NCBI GenBank assembly: GCA_905182265.1
Contig: CAJJAO010000014.1
Coordinates: 1 to 64,000, forward strand
DNA length: 64,000 bases
Source of the DNA: a gamma proteobacterium HTCC2207
Lineage (GTDB): Bacteria; Pseudomonadota; Gammaproteobacteria; Pseudomonadales; Porticoccaceae
Direction of reading: 5' to 3'
Shown: one piece after another, positions 45,403 through 55,880 of the stretch
How positions within the stretch are numbered: the stretch's first letter is position 1
How the letters are laid out: every line of letters begins with the position of its first letter
The notes under the pieces: model-generated
The model's database searches: none
What the model was told of the DNA's origin: nothing
The model's input: the letters and a program-made list of their open reading frames with translations, nothing else
Position numbers and translations under genes: made by a program

Positions 45403-46230
45403 ATGAGTACTCAGCTACTAGAGTTTAGTGACAAGCTCGCTGCAATAATGCCGGAGATCGGCAGCGAGCGCCTGCCTTCTCTTATGCTGAGTATGCTGAA
45501 AGGCTTGGTTCCCTTCGATAACGCTATCATTATTCATTACCATCTTGACGATATTCCTAAGGTTCACTACAACGATATTCCACCCCTGGAGCGCGAGACT
45601 CAGATAGACCAATTTGTTAATAGTGCCTTTCTGCTGGACCCATTTTACCGCGCTGCCGTTGATCACAAACAATCTGGCCTCCACCGTCTCAGCGATTTAG
45701 CACCTGAGGGTTTTGAGAAAACTGAGTACTACCGCAGCTATTTTAAGCACACTGAGATCAAGGATGAGGTCGGTTATATTATCCATATCTCTCCTAGCCA
45801 GTTTCTCAACATTTCTTTGAGCCGTCTGTCTTTTGCTCAGCGCTTTAATCGTACGCAGATTGCTACTCTGACGGACATCACTGCGGTCATTGAAGCCATA
45901 TGCAACGCTCAATGGGGTAATGAAATCAAAACTAGCTCCAGTAATGACAATCAACTTCCCGGCCAGCTGGACAGTGCATTGAAACATTTTGGTACTGCTT
46001 ATCTCACTGATCGCGAGTGTCAGGTGGTACAGCTATTTCTGCACGGGCATTCCACTAAATCTATTGCTGAGCGTTTGGGCATCTCCCCTGAGACTGTCAA
46101 ACTGCATCGCAAAAATAGCTATGCAAAGCTGGACGTATCGTCTCAAGCGGAATTGTTCTATCTCTTTATAGACTCGCTGGCTAGCTTAACTAGCTATTCC
46201 GGTGGCGACCCGCTCGTCGGATACTTGTAA
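45403..46230 (+). CDS. LuxR-type transcriptional regulator
   Basis: 275 residues. The C-terminal 65 residues are a LuxR/FixJ helix-turn-helix: LTDRECQVVQLFLHGHSTKS, then IAERLGISPETVKLHRKN. The N-terminal ~190 residues are predicted as a sensor-like alpha/beta domain with no response-regulator phospho-acceptor motif, and it lacks the obvious W-x-x-x-Y-x-x-x-Y set of acyl-homoserine-lactone receptors. Ligand unknown. Two palindromic elements follow its stop. Confidence 0.85.
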   Translation: MSTQLLEFSDKLAAIMPEIGSERLPSLMLSMLKGLVPFDNAIIIHYHLDDIPKVHYNDIPPLERETQIDQFVNSAFLLDPFYRAAVDHKQSGLHRLSDLAPEGFEKTEYYRSYFKHTEIKDEVGYIIHISPSQFLNISLSRLSFAQRFNRTQIATLTDITAVIEAICNAQWGNEIKTSSSNDNQLPGQLDSALKHFGTAYLTDRECQVVQLFLHGHSTKSIAERLGISPETVKLHRKNSYAKLDVSSQAELFYLFIDSLASLTSYSGGDPLVGYL

Positions 46231-46314
46231 GACCTCTACTGCCATTTTGCACCCTTCTACTATGAATGCCTTTTCTAGCGCAGTGAGCGGTCTTTTAGTT
46301 TGGAGCACTGGTCC

Positions 46315-46479
46315 GGCTTACCTACCCCTGCCCCCCTTTCAAAACACGACGTGAATACGGTCGCTACCGGCATCCTGCCTAACGCGACACTCACACATCC
46401 CTGTGTATCGTCCATGTAGTCTCGGAGCCAGCATCCATGCTGGCTACGGTTTTGAAAGGGGGACAGGGGTAGGCAAGCC
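46315..46479. repeat. Palindromic repeat element A, copy 2 (165 bp)
   Basis: 31-bp inverted arms (46315-46345 and 46449-46479) with two mismatches, nearly identical to the arms at 31337-31448. The core is the reverse complement of the copy 1 core (ACGACGTGAATAC at one end, CCAGCATCCATGCTGG at the other), with about 50 bp inserted in the middle. Same family, opposite orientation. Confidence 0.93.
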
Positions 46480-46567
46480 TCAAGTTCTGAGCGAGGTTCT
46501 TAGGAAGCTGTTTTGTTTGTTTTGTTGTGTTTGGTTTTTTTTAGGATGTACCGCGAGAATTCGAATA

Positions 46568-46719
46568 GCACTTGCATGGGCCCTTGAGATCAGTCAGGGC
46601 CCGTTTATGGGTGTGATCATTTTCAGTTTGAGAGAGCTCACTGTCTGAGCGCAGCGAGTTGAGCGAACGCTGAAAATGGTTGCACCCATGGGACCGATCT
46701 CAAGGGCCCATGCAAGTGC
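46568..46719. repeat. Palindromic element B, nested inverted repeats (152 bp)
   Basis: Perfect 24-bp arms, starting GCACTTGCATGGGCCC (46568-46591) and its inverse (46696-46719), enclose a second pair of 20-bp arms (ATGGGTGTGATCATTTTCAG at 46607-46626, and 46670-46689) with three mismatches, and a small centre. One strand would fold into a single long hairpin. It differs from element A, 88 bp away. Confidence 0.9.
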
Positions 46720-46758
46720 GATCCGCACCGCACCAGCTAACCCCCAAAAGACGACCCC

Positions 46759-49326
46759 TTAAGCAAAGACCAACTTATCCTCGACCAAACTAGCAGAAAT
46801 CACATCCCCCGGCGCAAAGCGCCCTGCCAAAATACTCTCAGCCAAAGGATTCTCAATCAACTGCTGAATAACCCGCTTCAAAGGCCGCGCCCCATAGACA
46901 GGGTCAAAACCAACCTCCAGCAACTTATCCAACACCTCATCCGCAATATCCAGACTAAGATCATGATCAGCCAACCTATTATTCAACAGCTGCAACTGAA
47001 TACCCGCAATGCCGCGCAATTCATCCTTAGCCAAGGGATGGAACACAACAGTCTCATCCACTCGGTTAATAAACTCCGGGCGGAAATGGGCACTTACCAC
47101 ATCCATCACCGCTGACTTCATAGTCTCGTAATTCTCCTCACCCGCAAGCATCTGAATAACGTCAGAGCCCAGGTTCGAGGTCATCACAATCACCGTATTT
47201 TTAAAGTCTACAGTACGACCCTGGCCGTCCGTCAAACGGCCATCATCTAACACCTGCAAAAGAATATTAAAGACATCCGGGTGGGCCTTTTCAACCTCAT
47301 CCAGCAGCAGAACAGAATAGGGGCGACGGCGTACCGCTTCGGTAAGGTAACCACCCTCTTCATAACCCACATAACCAGGAGGTGCACCAATAAGCCTTGC
47401 TACAGAGTGTTTTTCCATAAACTCAGACATATCAATGCGTACCATGGCGTCTTCATTGTCGAACAAAAATTCAGCCAGAGACTTACAGAGTTCGGTTTTA
47501 CCAACCCCTGTGGGGCCCAAGAATAAAAAAGAACCATTGGGTCGATTGGGATCAGCCAAGCCCGCCCTAGAACGACGTACGGCGTTAGACACTGCAACCA
47601 CAGCCTCATGCTGCCCCATCACCCTGTTATGCAGACTGTCTTCCATACGCAGTAGCTTATCTCGCTCACCTTCCAGCATCTTAGACACTGGTATACCAGT
47701 CCATTTAGAGACTACCTCGGCTATTTCTTCTTCGGTGACCTTATTGCGTAGTAGGCGTTTCTCTACTTGCTCTTCAGAGCCCGCGGTCGCCAAGCGTTTC
47801 TCTAGATCGGGGATTATGCTGTATTGAATCTGGGCCATTTTTTCTAAATTGCCCACACGATGAGCGGCTTCCAGATTAGCCTTGGCCTGCTCAAGTTCTG
47901 ATTTGATATGGGTAGCGTCTTGCATAGAAGCCTTTTCGGCCTTCCAAATCTCTTCTAAATCAGCAAACTCTTTTTCTAGTTCGTCAATATCCTCTTCGAG
48001 TTTGGTCATGCGTTTTTTGGCTGCCGCGTCCTTATCTTTTTTCACGGCCTCGCGCTCAATTTTTAACTGAATCAAGCGGCGCTCTAGGCGGTCCATCTCC
48101 TCGGGCTTGGAGTCAATTTCCATACGGATGCGACTACCCGCCTCATCGATCAGGTCGATGGCTTTATCTGGCAGCTGACGGTCTGTGATATAGCGCTGGG
48201 ACAGCTTGGCTGCCGAGACAATGGCGCTGTCGGTAATTTCAACACCATGGTGCACTTCATAGCGCTCTTTTAGGCCCCGCAAGATGGCAATGGTGTCTTC
48301 TTCGCTAGGTTCGTCCACCAAGACCTTTTGGAAGCGCCGTTCTAGGGCTGCGTCTTTCTCGATAAACTTGCGATACTCATCTAAGGTGGTGGCGCCCACA
48401 CAGTGCAACTCTCCGCGGGCCAGGGCAGGTTTGAGCATATTGCCTGCATCCATGGCACCTTCGGCTTTACCCGCTCCTACCATGGTGTGAATTTCATCGA
48501 TAAACAAAATAACCTGCCCCTCTTGCTTGGACAGATCTTTGAGCACACCTTTTAATCGCTCTTCAAAATCACCACGAAATTTAGCGCCGGCCAATAGGGC
48601 TGCCAAATCTAAGGTTAAGACCCGTTTGCTCTTTAGCCCTTCTGGTACTTCGCCATTGATAATACGCTGGGCCAAGCCTTCAACAATGGCGGTTTTACCC
48701 ACTCCTGGCTCGCCAATTAATACCGGGTTGTTTTTGGTGCGTCGCTGTAGCACTTGAATAGTGCGGCGGATTTCATCATCTCGGCCAATCACTGGATCTA
48801 GCTTGCCCTGCTCTGCCTGCTCGGTTAAATCAATGGTGTATTTATCTAGTGCCTCGCGCTGGCCCTCTGAATCTGGGTCATTAACATTGTCGCCACCGCG
48901 CAAAGAGTCGATGCCTGCTTTGGCTTTGGTGACATCACCATATTTAGCCAGAGTCTTGCCCAGTAGGCCCTTATCTTCTAGGACGGCTAGCAGGGCCATC
49001 TCGCTGGAGACATACTGGTCGCCCTTCTGCTGGGCGGCACGGTCAGCCATATTCATCAGGCGGGCTAGATCCTGTGACAGGTTGGCGTCGCCGGTTGGGT
49101 TGCTAACTTTAGCTAACTGATCCAGCGATTTGTTAAGGGCTTCTTGCAGGCCATTAACATCAAAACCAGCACGGTTGAGAATAGGCCGCACGGATCCATC
49201 CTGCTGGTTAAGCAGCGCTAACATCAGGTGAGGGGGCTCGATAGCAGAATGGTCGTTGCCCACCGCGATGGACTGAGCTTCAGCTAGAGCGTTTTGCAGT
49301 TGATTGGTTAATTTATCAATTCGCAT
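46759..49326 (-). CDS. clpB: ATP-dependent disaggregase ClpB
   Basis: 855 residues from the ATG at 49326 ([19 protein letters not shown]), the standard ClpB start; an in-frame TTG 12 nt upstream is unlikely. An N-terminal Clp repeat domain, AAA-1 with [15 protein letters not shown] and [13 protein letters not shown], the long coiled-coil M domain (about 400-520) and AAA-2 with [16 protein letters not shown] follow. With DnaK it extracts proteins from aggregates. No ClpP-binding loop is expected. Heat-shock control is typical, but I could not make out a clear sigma-32 promoter. Confidence 0.97.
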   Translation of the reverse strand: MRIDKLTNQLQNALAEAQSIAVGNDHSAIEPPHLMLALLNQQDGSVRPILNRAGFDVNGLQEALNKSLDQLAKVSNPTGDANLSQDLARLMNMADRAAQQKGDQYVSSEMALLAVLEDKGLLGKTLAKYGDVTKAKAGIDSLRGGDNVNDPDSEGQREALDKYTIDLTEQAEQGKLDPVIGRDDEIRRTIQVLQRRTKNNPVLIGEPGVGKTAIVEGLAQRIINGEVPEGLKSKRVLTLDLAALLAGAKFRGDFEERLKGVLKDLSKQEGQVILFIDEIHTMVGAGKAEGAMDAGNMLKPALARGELHCVGATTLDEYRKFIEKDAALERRFQKVLVDEPSEEDTIAILRGLKERYEVHHGVEITDSAIVSAAKLSQRYITDRQLPDKAIDLIDEAGSRIRMEIDSKPEEMDRLERRLIQLKIEREAVKKDKDAAAKKRMTKLEEDIDELEKEFADLEEIWKAEKASMQDATHIKSELEQAKANLEAAHRVGNLEKMAQIQYSIIPDLEKRLATAGSEEQVEKRLLRNKVTEEEIAEVVSKWTGIPVSKMLEGERDKLLRMEDSLHNRVMGQHEAVVAVSNAVRRSRAGLADPNRPNGSFLFLGPTGVGKTELCKSLAEFLFDNEDAMVRIDMSEFMEKHSVARLIGAPPGYVGYEEGGYLTEAVRRRPYSVLLLDEVEKAHPDVFNILLQVLDDGRLTDGQGRTVDFKNTVIVMTSNLGSDVIQMLAGEENYETMKSAVMDVVSAHFRPEFINRVDETVVFHPLAKDELRGIAGIQLQLLNNRLADHDLSLDIADEVLDKLLEVGFDPVYGARPLKRVIQQLIENPLAESILAGRFAPGDVISASLVEDKLVFA

Positions 49327-49394
49327 GTCTGTTCCCAATATAATTTATTTGTTGCCTGTTATCTAAGTTGGGGCTGCATGGCCTATTTTTCAAT

Positions 49395-49455
49395 AGCTAG
49401 GGTCGAAAAGCCTTAAGTTAGAGTCGAAAGCCTTTAGCTAAAATCAAAAGCCTTG
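49395..49455. repeat. Degenerate ~20-bp tandem repeat upstream of clpB
   Basis: Three imperfect units (AGCTAGGGTCGAAAAGCCTT, AGTTAGAGTCGAAAGCCTTT, AGCTAAAATCAAAAGCCTTG) in the clpB-pntB gap. Confidence 0.65.
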
Positions 49456-49473
49456 ATCAAAATCAATAGACAT

Positions 49474-49505
49474 AAAAAAACCCCGCCTTTAAAAGCGGGG
49501 TTTTT
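49474..49505. terminator. Intrinsic terminator after pntB (bidirectional)
   Basis: AAAAACCCCGC pairs with GCGGGGTTTTT around an eight-base loop. It ends the minus-strand transhydrogenase operon 31 nt past the pntB stop. Confidence 0.92.
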
Positions 49506-49536
49506 GAGCTTACTTTCAAACAGCCAAACGCTATAA

Positions 49537-50982
49537 CTAGGCCTGATTGAGCGCCGTGGTCATTTCGATAACGGCCTTTTTGCCATCGCCGTAAACCATT
49601 AGGGTATGGTCCATAGCGAACAATGGGTTAGGCAGCCCAGCAAAACCGGGGCTTAATGAGCGCTTAATGACGATAACATTCTTAGCTTTGTCCACATTGA
49701 GAATAGGCATTCCGTAAATCGGACTGCCCTCTACATCGCGAGCCATGGGGTTAGTCACGTCGTTGGCACCAATCACAATCACGACATCGGTGTCTTCGAA
49801 CGTCGGGTTAATTCTGTCCATCTCCATGAGCTTATCGTAAGGAACCTCTGCCTCGGCTAAGAGCACGTTCATATGCCCTGGCATGCGCCCAGCGACCGGG
49901 TGAATACCATATTCAACCTCGACGCCCTTGGCCTCCATCGCGTCGGCTAGCTCGCGCACTGCGTGCTGGGCCTGCGCCATCGCCATACCGTAGCCTGGCA
50001 CAATCACTACTCGTTGTGCGACTTCTAGCATCAGTGCAACTTCGTCGGGCTGCGCGCTGGTGACCTTGCCTGCATAGATTTCATCGGCATCTACCACCTC
50101 ACCAGTCGCGGCCATCTTGCCAAACAACACATTGGCTAGAGATCGGTTCATGGCGACACACATGATTTGGGTGAGAATTAAACCAGAGGTTCCCACCAGT
50201 GAACCCGCTACGATCAATACTGTATTACCCAGAATAAAGCCGGCCAATGCCGCTGCAATACCAGAGTAAGAATTAAGTAGCGCAATCACCACTGGCATAT
50301 CCGCGCCGCCAATGGGCATTACCAAGAATAAACCCAACAGTAAGGCCAGACCGACAATGCTGACCATGGCAACAGAGTTACCCGGGTTAAGCGCTAGGAA
50401 GACCACTGCGGCCAAAGCACAGAGTAAAAATATGCCGTTACCAGTAGGCCCACCGGGTAAGCCGTAGCTCTTTTTCATCAGCTCTTGGAGCTTGGCAAAG
50501 GCCACAAAGCTACCAGTCAGAGTCACCGCACCAATCAGTACTGTCAGACCAATAGCGACCACAGCAATGGTACCTTCGGCTCCAACGCCAAAGGCATTGG
50601 CATCTGCAGCTACTGGATTGAGCAGTGCAGCAAAGGACTCAGGGGCACTGCCCAGCTTAGAGTAGTACTCAGCCAGAGCAATAGTCAGTGACGCGCCGCC
50701 ACCAAAACCATTTAACAGGGCAACCATTTGCGGCATAGAAGTCATTTGGATTCTCAGCGCCATTACCGCGCCAATAAGACCACCCACCAACACACCGGCA
50801 ATAATATAGTTGTAATTCACTATGCTGCTATCGAGCAATGTGATTACTACAGCGACCAACATCCCTAGCGCAGACAGCCTGTTACCGCGCACGGCTGTCT
50901 TAGGCTTAGTGAGGCCTTTGATGCCGAGAATAAACAGAATGCCGGCAACCAGATAAACGAAACTAACAATAGAAGGATTCAT
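49537..50982 (-). CDS. pntB: NAD(P) transhydrogenase subunit beta
   Basis: 481 residues. The N-terminal ~290 residues hold about nine membrane helices of the proton channel. The C-terminal NADP(H)-binding domain has PGYGMAMAQAQHAVRELAD and HPVAGRMPGHMNVLLAEA. It works with the two alpha parts to drive NADH + NADP to NAD + NADPH using the proton gradient. It begins 3 nt after the small alpha-2 gene. Confidence 0.96.
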   Translation of the reverse strand: MNPSIVSFVYLVAGILFILGIKGLTKPKTAVRGNRLSALGMLVAVVITLLDSSIVNYNYIIAGVLVGGLIGAVMALRIQMTSMPQMVALLNGFGGGASLTIALAEYYSKLGSAPESFAALLNPVAADANAFGVGAEGTIAVVAIGLTVLIGAVTLTGSFVAFAKLQELMKKSYGLPGGPTGNGIFLLCALAAVVFLALNPGNSVAMVSIVGLALLLGLFLVMPIGGADMPVVIALLNSYSGIAAALAGFILGNTVLIVAGSLVGTSGLILTQIMCVAMNRSLANVLFGKMAATGEVVDADEIYAGKVTSAQPDEVALMLEVAQRVVIVPGYGMAMAQAQHAVRELADAMEAKGVEVEYGIHPVAGRMPGHMNVLLAEAEVPYDKLMEMDRINPTFEDTDVVIVIGANDVTNPMARDVEGSPIYGMPILNVDKAKNVIVIKRSLSPGFAGLPNPLFAMDHTLMVYGDGKKAVIEMTTALNQA

Positions 50983-50985
50983 CGC

Positions 50986-51267
50986 TTACTTCCTTTTGAA
51001 CATGGCAAGCATGCGATTAGTGACTAAATAACCGCCAACAACGTTAATAGTCGCCAGAGTCACGGCAATAAAGCCTAGGATATTGACCAGCACAGGCGAG
51101 CTGCCCGAGCCAGCGGCTAGCAGCGCACCAACCAGAGTAATGCCAGACACGGCATTGGTGCCGGACATCAGCGGTGTGTGCAATGTCGGCGGCACTTTTG
51201 TAATCAGCTCGACACCTAAAAATAACGACAGCACAAATAGTGCTAATAAAAGAATTAGGATTTCCAT
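50986..51267 (-). CDS. NAD(P) transhydrogenase subunit alpha, membrane part (PntAb)
   Basis: 93 residues with three or four membrane helices (LILLALFVLSLFLGVELI, GTNAVSGITLVGALLAAG, LGFIAVTLATINVVGGYLV). It corresponds to the C-terminal membrane domain of E. coli PntA, here a separate gene as in Rhodospirillum and Pseudomonas. It lies 3 nt from both neighbours, so the three genes are tightly coupled. Confidence 0.93.
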   Translation of the reverse strand: MEILILLLALFVLSLFLGVELITKVPPTLHTPLMSGTNAVSGITLVGALLAAGSGSSPVLVNILGFIAVTLATINVVGGYLVTNRMLAMFKRK

Positions 51268-51270
51268 TTT

Positions 51271-52461
51271 TTATGCCCCTTCCGTCTTAGGTTCTAGATT
51301 TAGCTCTGGGAGATTAAGTAGCTTGCGCATATGCGGGTGCGGTACTTCGCCCCCATGGGCAACCACGGTGCCAGCCACAATCTCGTCGTTAAAGTCGAGA
51401 TTGAGCGCGCCGTCCTCGTCGATAATTAATTCTAATAAGGTCTGCATGTTTTTGCCGAGCATTTGACTCGCATGGTAAGCCAACTCTGAGGGCACATTTT
51501 CTGGCCCTAAAATAGTCACACCATGGGCAACAACTGTTTTGCCCTGCTCGGTAAGGTCGCAATTACCACCACGTTCGGCGGCCAAATCTACAATAACAGC
51601 ACCAGGCTTCATGGCTTTCACCATATCTTCGGTAACCAGAATCGGTGACTTAGCGCCGGGAATAGCCGCGGTAGTAATAATAATATCTTGCTGGGCGACC
51701 ACTTCGGTCATCAGCTCTCGCTGGCGACGCAGGAAGTCTTCCCCCTGCTCTTTGGCATAGCCGCCGGCGCCTTCTGACTCGCCAGTGTCTAGGTCCAGTT
51801 CAATGGGCTTGGCACCCACCGATAAAATCTGTTCCCGAGCTGCTGGGCGCACATCGTAGGCTTCAACAACAGCCCCCAAGCGCTTAGCAGTGGCACAGGC
51901 CTGCAATCCGGCGACACCCACACCCATAATCAATACGCGAGCTGGCTGTAAAGTGCCTGCGGCAGTCATTAACATGGGGAAGATACGCGGTGCTGCGGAA
52001 GCACCCATAAGCACGGCTTTATAACCAGCCAGGGTGGCCATAGAGGAAAGTACGTCCATTGTCTGGGCACGGCTAATACGGGGTACTAGTTCCAGAGCAA
52101 TGGCAGTGGCACCTTTGTCAGCAACCGCTTGGGCTGCTTGGGGCGATGCCAAGGGATCCATCATGCCAATAATCAGCTGGCCTTTACGCACAAGGGCCAG
52201 ATCATCGTCACTGTTTTCGTTGTTAGAGCCAAAGCTCTGCACTTGCAAAATAATATCTGAGCTAGCAAATATCTCTGCGCGATCTGCTGTAATGGTTGCT
52301 CCCGCTGCGGTGTATTCTGCATCTGGGTAGCCTGCTGCACTGCCGGCGTTTGCTTGAAAAAGTACCTTTATGCTTTTGTCTGTCAGAGACTGGACATTGG
52401 CTGGGGACATGGCGACACGTTTTTCACCGGTTTTAATTTCCGAAGGAATTCCGATAATCAC
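51271..52461 (-). CDS. NAD(P) transhydrogenase subunit alpha, NAD-binding part (PntAa)
   Basis: 396 residues from a GTG start with GGAG upstream. MIIGIPSEIKTGEKRVAMSP is shared with alanine dehydrogenases. GVGVAGLQACATAKRLGA is the NAD-binding loop, and TTAAIPGAKSPILVTEDMV follows. It is the soluble, NAD(H)-binding part of the alpha subunit. First gene of the split pntAa-pntAb-pntB operon. Confidence 0.95.
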   Translation of the reverse strand: MIIGIPSEIKTGEKRVAMSPANVQSLTDKSIKVLFQANAGSAAGYPDAEYTAAGATITADRAEIFASSDIILQVQSFGSNNENSDDDLALVRKGQLIIGMMDPLASPQAAQAVADKGATAIALELVPRISRAQTMDVLSSMATLAGYKAVLMGASAAPRIFPMLMTAAGTLQPARVLIMGVGVAGLQACATAKRLGAVVEAYDVRPAAREQILSVGAKPIELDLDTGESEGAGGYAKEQGEDFLRRQRELMTEVVAQQDIIITTAAIPGAKSPILVTEDMVKAMKPGAVIVDLAAERGGNCDLTEQGKTVVAHGVTILGPENVPSELAYHASQMLGKNMQTLLELIIDEDGALNLDFNDEIVAGTVVAHGGEVPHPHMRKLLNLPELNLEPKTEGA

Positions 52462-52763
52462 TCAATTCTCCTAGTTTTTATATATGGATAACTCTAAGTT
52501 AATAACTTGTGTGAATAGTAGCAAAATAAGTTAATGAGTAAATAAGCGTTATCGAATACCCACTATTCTCTAAGCAATAAACAAACAAAACAGCCTGTAT
52601 TAAATTTAGCTTCGCTATATTACATTGAATCTTGCCTATATTACAGCGAGTTTTGGAAGCCCACTAAATGGAATTGCCTAAGTGTAGACGGGATTTTAAC
52701 ATTGATTTAAAAAGTTTACGGTCAAAGATGGGTGCAACTGTTGGTCGTTATGGTTAGCTATCG
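52462..52763. promoter_or_regulatory. A+T-rich intergenic region upstream of pntAa
   Basis: About 300 bp with no gene. It should carry the pntAa promoter on the minus strand and the ispB 3' end, but I cannot pin a promoter or terminator with confidence. Confidence 0.4.
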
Positions 52764-53759
52764 CTAGTTGCTGCGGGAAATAGCGAAATCGGCCAAATCC
52801 ATCAACACAGTTTTAAATTTGCCCTCGGCTAGACCTTCAAGCGCCTTCTTGGCGAGATCAACTTCAAGCTGAGCGCGCTCCATACTGTAGTCAATACCGC
52901 CGGTGCTTTGTACTGCCAGCAAAATCTCTGAGAAGTCTTTAGCGGTCTTATTTTCTATGGCATCGCAAATAAGCTGGCGCTGAGCGCTATCACTGTGGTC
53001 TCGAGCAAAGATAAGCGGCAGGGTCATTTTGCCTTCAGCCAGATCATCACCGACATTTTTGCCTATCGAGGCCACATCGCCTTGATAGTCCAAGACATCA
53101 TCGACAATCTGAAACGCCATACCCAGATGCCGACCATAATCGGACATAGCTTGGGCATCAACAGCAGCTTGGGCATCAACAGCAGATGTATCAGCATTCA
53201 CCTTACCTGCCAACAGCGCACCAGCATGAGCCGAGGCTTCAAATAATTTGGCGGTTTTGCGGTAAATAACTTGCAGATAAATATCTTCGCCAATTGTCGG
53301 ATTACCCGCATTGGCCATCTGCTGCACTTCTCCCTCGGAGATCACGTTAGTGGCATCGGCCATCAAACCCATAATAGGCATGTCGCCAACCTCCACCAAC
53401 ATTTGAAACGCACGTGAATAAAGAAAATCGCCGACCAAAACACTGGGTGCATTACCCCACTGAGCATTGGCAGTTTCACGGCCTCGGCGCAGCGCAGAGA
53501 CATCGACAACGTCGTCATGCAACAGAGTCGCGGTGTGAATAAATTCGATAATGGCAGCCATCTTTAAATGCTCTGAGCCACTGTAGCCATTAGCCAGAGC
53601 ACTAAGCAGAACCACTACTGGCCGCAGCCTTTTACCACCAGACTCGACAATATACTGGCCGATATTTTCCACTAGCCCCACGTCCGATTGGAGTTGGCTA
53701 ACGATCAAATCATTGACCGCGGAAAATTCTTGTTTAATGGCTTGATGAAAAGACAGCAT
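52764..53759 (-). CDS. ispB: Octaprenyl diphosphate synthase
   Basis: 331 residues. First Asp-rich motif HDDVVD with ALRRGRETAN, second DDVLDYQGD, the pair that binds Mg and the prenyl diphosphate. It builds the long side chain of ubiquinone. In the middle, AVDAQA is written twice in a row, caused by an exact 18-bp duplication (53149-53184). It diverges from fabA. Confidence 0.93.
   Translation of the reverse strand: MLSFHQAIKQEFSAVNDLIVSQLQSDVGLVENIGQYIVESGGKRLRPVVVLLSALANGYSGSEHLKMAAIIEFIHTATLLHDDVVDVSALRRGRETANAQWGNAPSVLVGDFLYSRAFQMLVEVGDMPIMGLMADATNVISEGEVQQMANAGNPTIGEDIYLQVIYRKTAKLFEASAHAGALLAGKVNADTSAVDAQAAVDAQAMSDYGRHLGMAFQIVDDVLDYQGDVASIGKNVGDDLAEGKMTLPLIFARDHSDSAQRQLICDAIENKTAKDFSEILLAVQSTGGIDYSMERAQLEVDLAKKALEGLAEGKFKTVLMDLADFAISRSN
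53149..53184 (-). repeat. Exact 18-bp tandem duplication inside ispB
   Basis: GCTTGGGCATCAACAGCA occurs twice head to tail, adding six residues in frame. Confidence 0.95.
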
Positions 53760-53960
53760 GTATGGTCGGATGTCACAGATTGTTAGTCAGGCTGCATGCT
53801 AGGCAGACACTGCCTAGCTGTCAACTTAAAATATGTTTGCAGCGCCCTGTTGCCAGCCTGCCAACAGCAACAGCATGGCCGGCACTGGTCAGTTTAATAG
53901 TTGCCGCAAACATCAGAACTGGGTACGATGCGCGCCTGATCCTAACCCTAAAAGGAACAT

Positions 53961-54482
53961 ATGTCTTTCACTCCCCAGTCCTCATATTCTAAAGAAGAAA
54001 TTCTCGCTAGCTCTCGCGGCGAGCTGTTTGGCCCAGGAAATGCAAAGCTTCCGGCGCCTCCGATGCTGATGATCGATCGTGTTGTTGAAATCAACAATGA
54101 CGGCGGCAAACATGGGCTAGGACAAATCATTGCTGAAATTGATATCACTCCAGACCTGTGGTTTTTTGACTGCCACTTTGAAGGTGACCCAGTGATGCCC
54201 GGCTGTCTAGGTTTAGACGCACTGTGGCAGCTTGTTGGCTTTTTCCTTGTATGGAATGGCAACGCTGGTCGCGGTCGTGCGCTTGGTGCCGGTAACGTGA
54301 AGTTCTTTGGGCAGATTTTGCCAACAGCAAAAAAAGTAACCTACAAGCTGGATATAAAACGACTGGTACAGCGCCGCCTTATTATGGGCATTGCAGATGG
54401 TACCGTTGAAGTCGATGGTCGTGAAATCTATAGCGCTGAAGACTTAAAAGTAGGCCTGTTTGCCAGCACTGATGGCTTCTAG
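53961..54482 (+). CDS. fabA: 3-hydroxydecanoyl-ACP dehydratase/isomerase
   Basis: 173 residues, the usual FabA length. [20 protein letters not shown] holds the catalytic His (about residue 71) and Asp of the hot-dog fold. It dehydrates 3-hydroxydecanoyl-ACP and isomerises trans-2 to cis-3, the branch point of unsaturated fatty acids. AAGGA lies 6 nt before the ATG. fabB follows 79 nt downstream. No FabR-like palindrome was seen in the upstream region. Confidence 0.97.
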   Translation: MSFTPQSSYSKEEILASSRGELFGPGNAKLPAPPMLMIDRVVEINNDGGKHGLGQIIAEIDITPDLWFFDCHFEGDPVMPGCLGLDALWQLVGFFLVWNGNAGRGRALGAGNVKFFGQILPTAKKVTYKLDIKRLVQRRLIMGIADGTVEVDGREIYSAEDLKVGLFASTDGF

Positions 54483-54561
54483 TTTTTGCTGAGTTGATAT
54501 TTATAGCCTACATTTAATTTTAGATTTTAGTTCATATTCAGAAATAGTAAGAGGATTACGA

Positions 54562-55776
54562 ATGAGACGCGCAGTTATTACAGGTGTTGGTGTTGTTTCC
54601 TGCCTTGGCAACGATAAAGAAACCGTTACCAAGTCTTTGAAAGAAGGTATTTCAGGCATTCGTCGCCGTGAAGATTTTGTCGAAATGGGCATGCGCTGCC
54701 AAGTTGGTGCTGTGCTCGACATAGACCCAAAAGAGCATATTGACCGCAAGGTCCTGCGCTTTATGGGGCCCTCCGCTTCCTATGCCTATATAGCCACCGA
54801 TCGCGCTATTGCCGATGCCGGCCTTACCGAAGAGATGGTCTCTAACCCCCGCACTGGTTTAGTCATGGGTGCTGGTGGCGTCTCCGGTGAAATGTTTACC
54901 GAAAGTATTGATGTTATGCGCGCCAAAGGCATCAAGCGTGCCGGCCCCTACCGCGTTACTCAGATTATGGCCAGCACTGTGTCTGCCTGCGTGGCCACGC
55001 CGTTTAAAATTAAGGGCGTCAACTATTCAATGGCCTCAGCCTGCGCAACCAGTGCTCATTGCATTGGCCATGCGGTCGAGCTTATTCAGCTGAACAAACA
55101 AGATATCGTACTGGCTGGTGGTTCTGAAGATATGCACTGGTCTATGGCTGGCCCCTTCGATGCTATGGGTGCCCTGACCAGCAAGTACAACGACACACCA
55201 GAAATCGCCTCTAGAGCCTATGATGCAGAGCGCGATGGTTTTGCCCCTGGCTTGGGTGCCGGGACAGTGATTGTAGAAGAGCTCGAGCACGCACTAGCGC
55301 GAGGCGCTAACATTATCTGTGAGATCACCGGCTACGGTGCTACTTCAGATGGTGCCGATATGGTGTCTCCCTCTGGTGAAGGCGCAGAGCGCAGCATGAG
55401 AATGGCCATGGCAACCGCAAGTGCGCCCATTGACTATATCAATGCCCATGGCACCAGCACGCCGGTTGGCGATATTGCTGAGTTGGGTGCCATCCGTAAT
55501 ACCTTTGGCGATAACTGCCCAGATATTAGCTCTACTAAGTCTCTCTCTGGACACAGCTTGGGTGCCGCGGGCGTCCATGAAGCAATTTATTGCATGCTAA
55601 TGATGGAAGGCGGTTTTGTAACCGGCTCTGCTAACATTGATAAGCTGGACGAGCATGCTGAAGGGTTGCCGATATTGCTAGAAACCAAAGACAAGAAACT
55701 GAATTGTGTTATGTCCAATAGCTTTGGCTTTGGCGGTACTAACGCAACCTTAGTGATGGAACGCTACCCTCGTTAA
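54562..55776 (+). CDS. fabB: 3-oxoacyl-ACP synthase I
   Basis: 404 residues. Condensing enzyme with catalytic Cys in [15 protein letters not shown] (about residue 163), His in [11 protein letters not shown] and in [11 protein letters not shown]. It extends the cis-3-decenoyl-ACP made by FabA. AGAGGA lies 7 nt before the ATG. A strong terminator follows. Confidence 0.97.
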   Translation: MRRAVITGVGVVSCLGNDKETVTKSLKEGISGIRRREDFVEMGMRCQVGAVLDIDPKEHIDRKVLRFMGPSASYAYIATDRAIADAGLTEEMVSNPRTGLVMGAGGVSGEMFTESIDVMRAKGIKRAGPYRVTQIMASTVSACVATPFKIKGVNYSMASACATSAHCIGHAVELIQLNKQDIVLAGGSEDMHWSMAGPFDAMGALTSKYNDTPEIASRAYDAERDGFAPGLGAGTVIVEELEHALARGANIICEITGYGATSDGADMVSPSGEGAERSMRMAMATASAPIDYINAHGTSTPVGDIAELGAIRNTFGDNCPDISSTKSLSGHSLGAAGVHEAIYCMLMMEGGFVTGSANIDKLDEHAEGLPILLETKDKKLNCVMSNSFGFGGTNATLVMERYPR

Positions 55777-55808
55777 TATTAAGTTAGGGTTAGCGTCCTC
55801 GATAAATT

Positions 55809-55837
55809 AAAAAAGGCGGCACTAGCCGCCTTTTTTA
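55809..55837 (+). terminator. Intrinsic terminator after fabB
   Basis: GGCGGC and GCCGCC around an ACTA loop, with A and T tracts either side; usable in both directions between convergent genes. Confidence 0.92.
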
Positions 55838-55880
55838 ATACCTACTTGTTATCACCTACTTCTTACACCTAATCTATACG

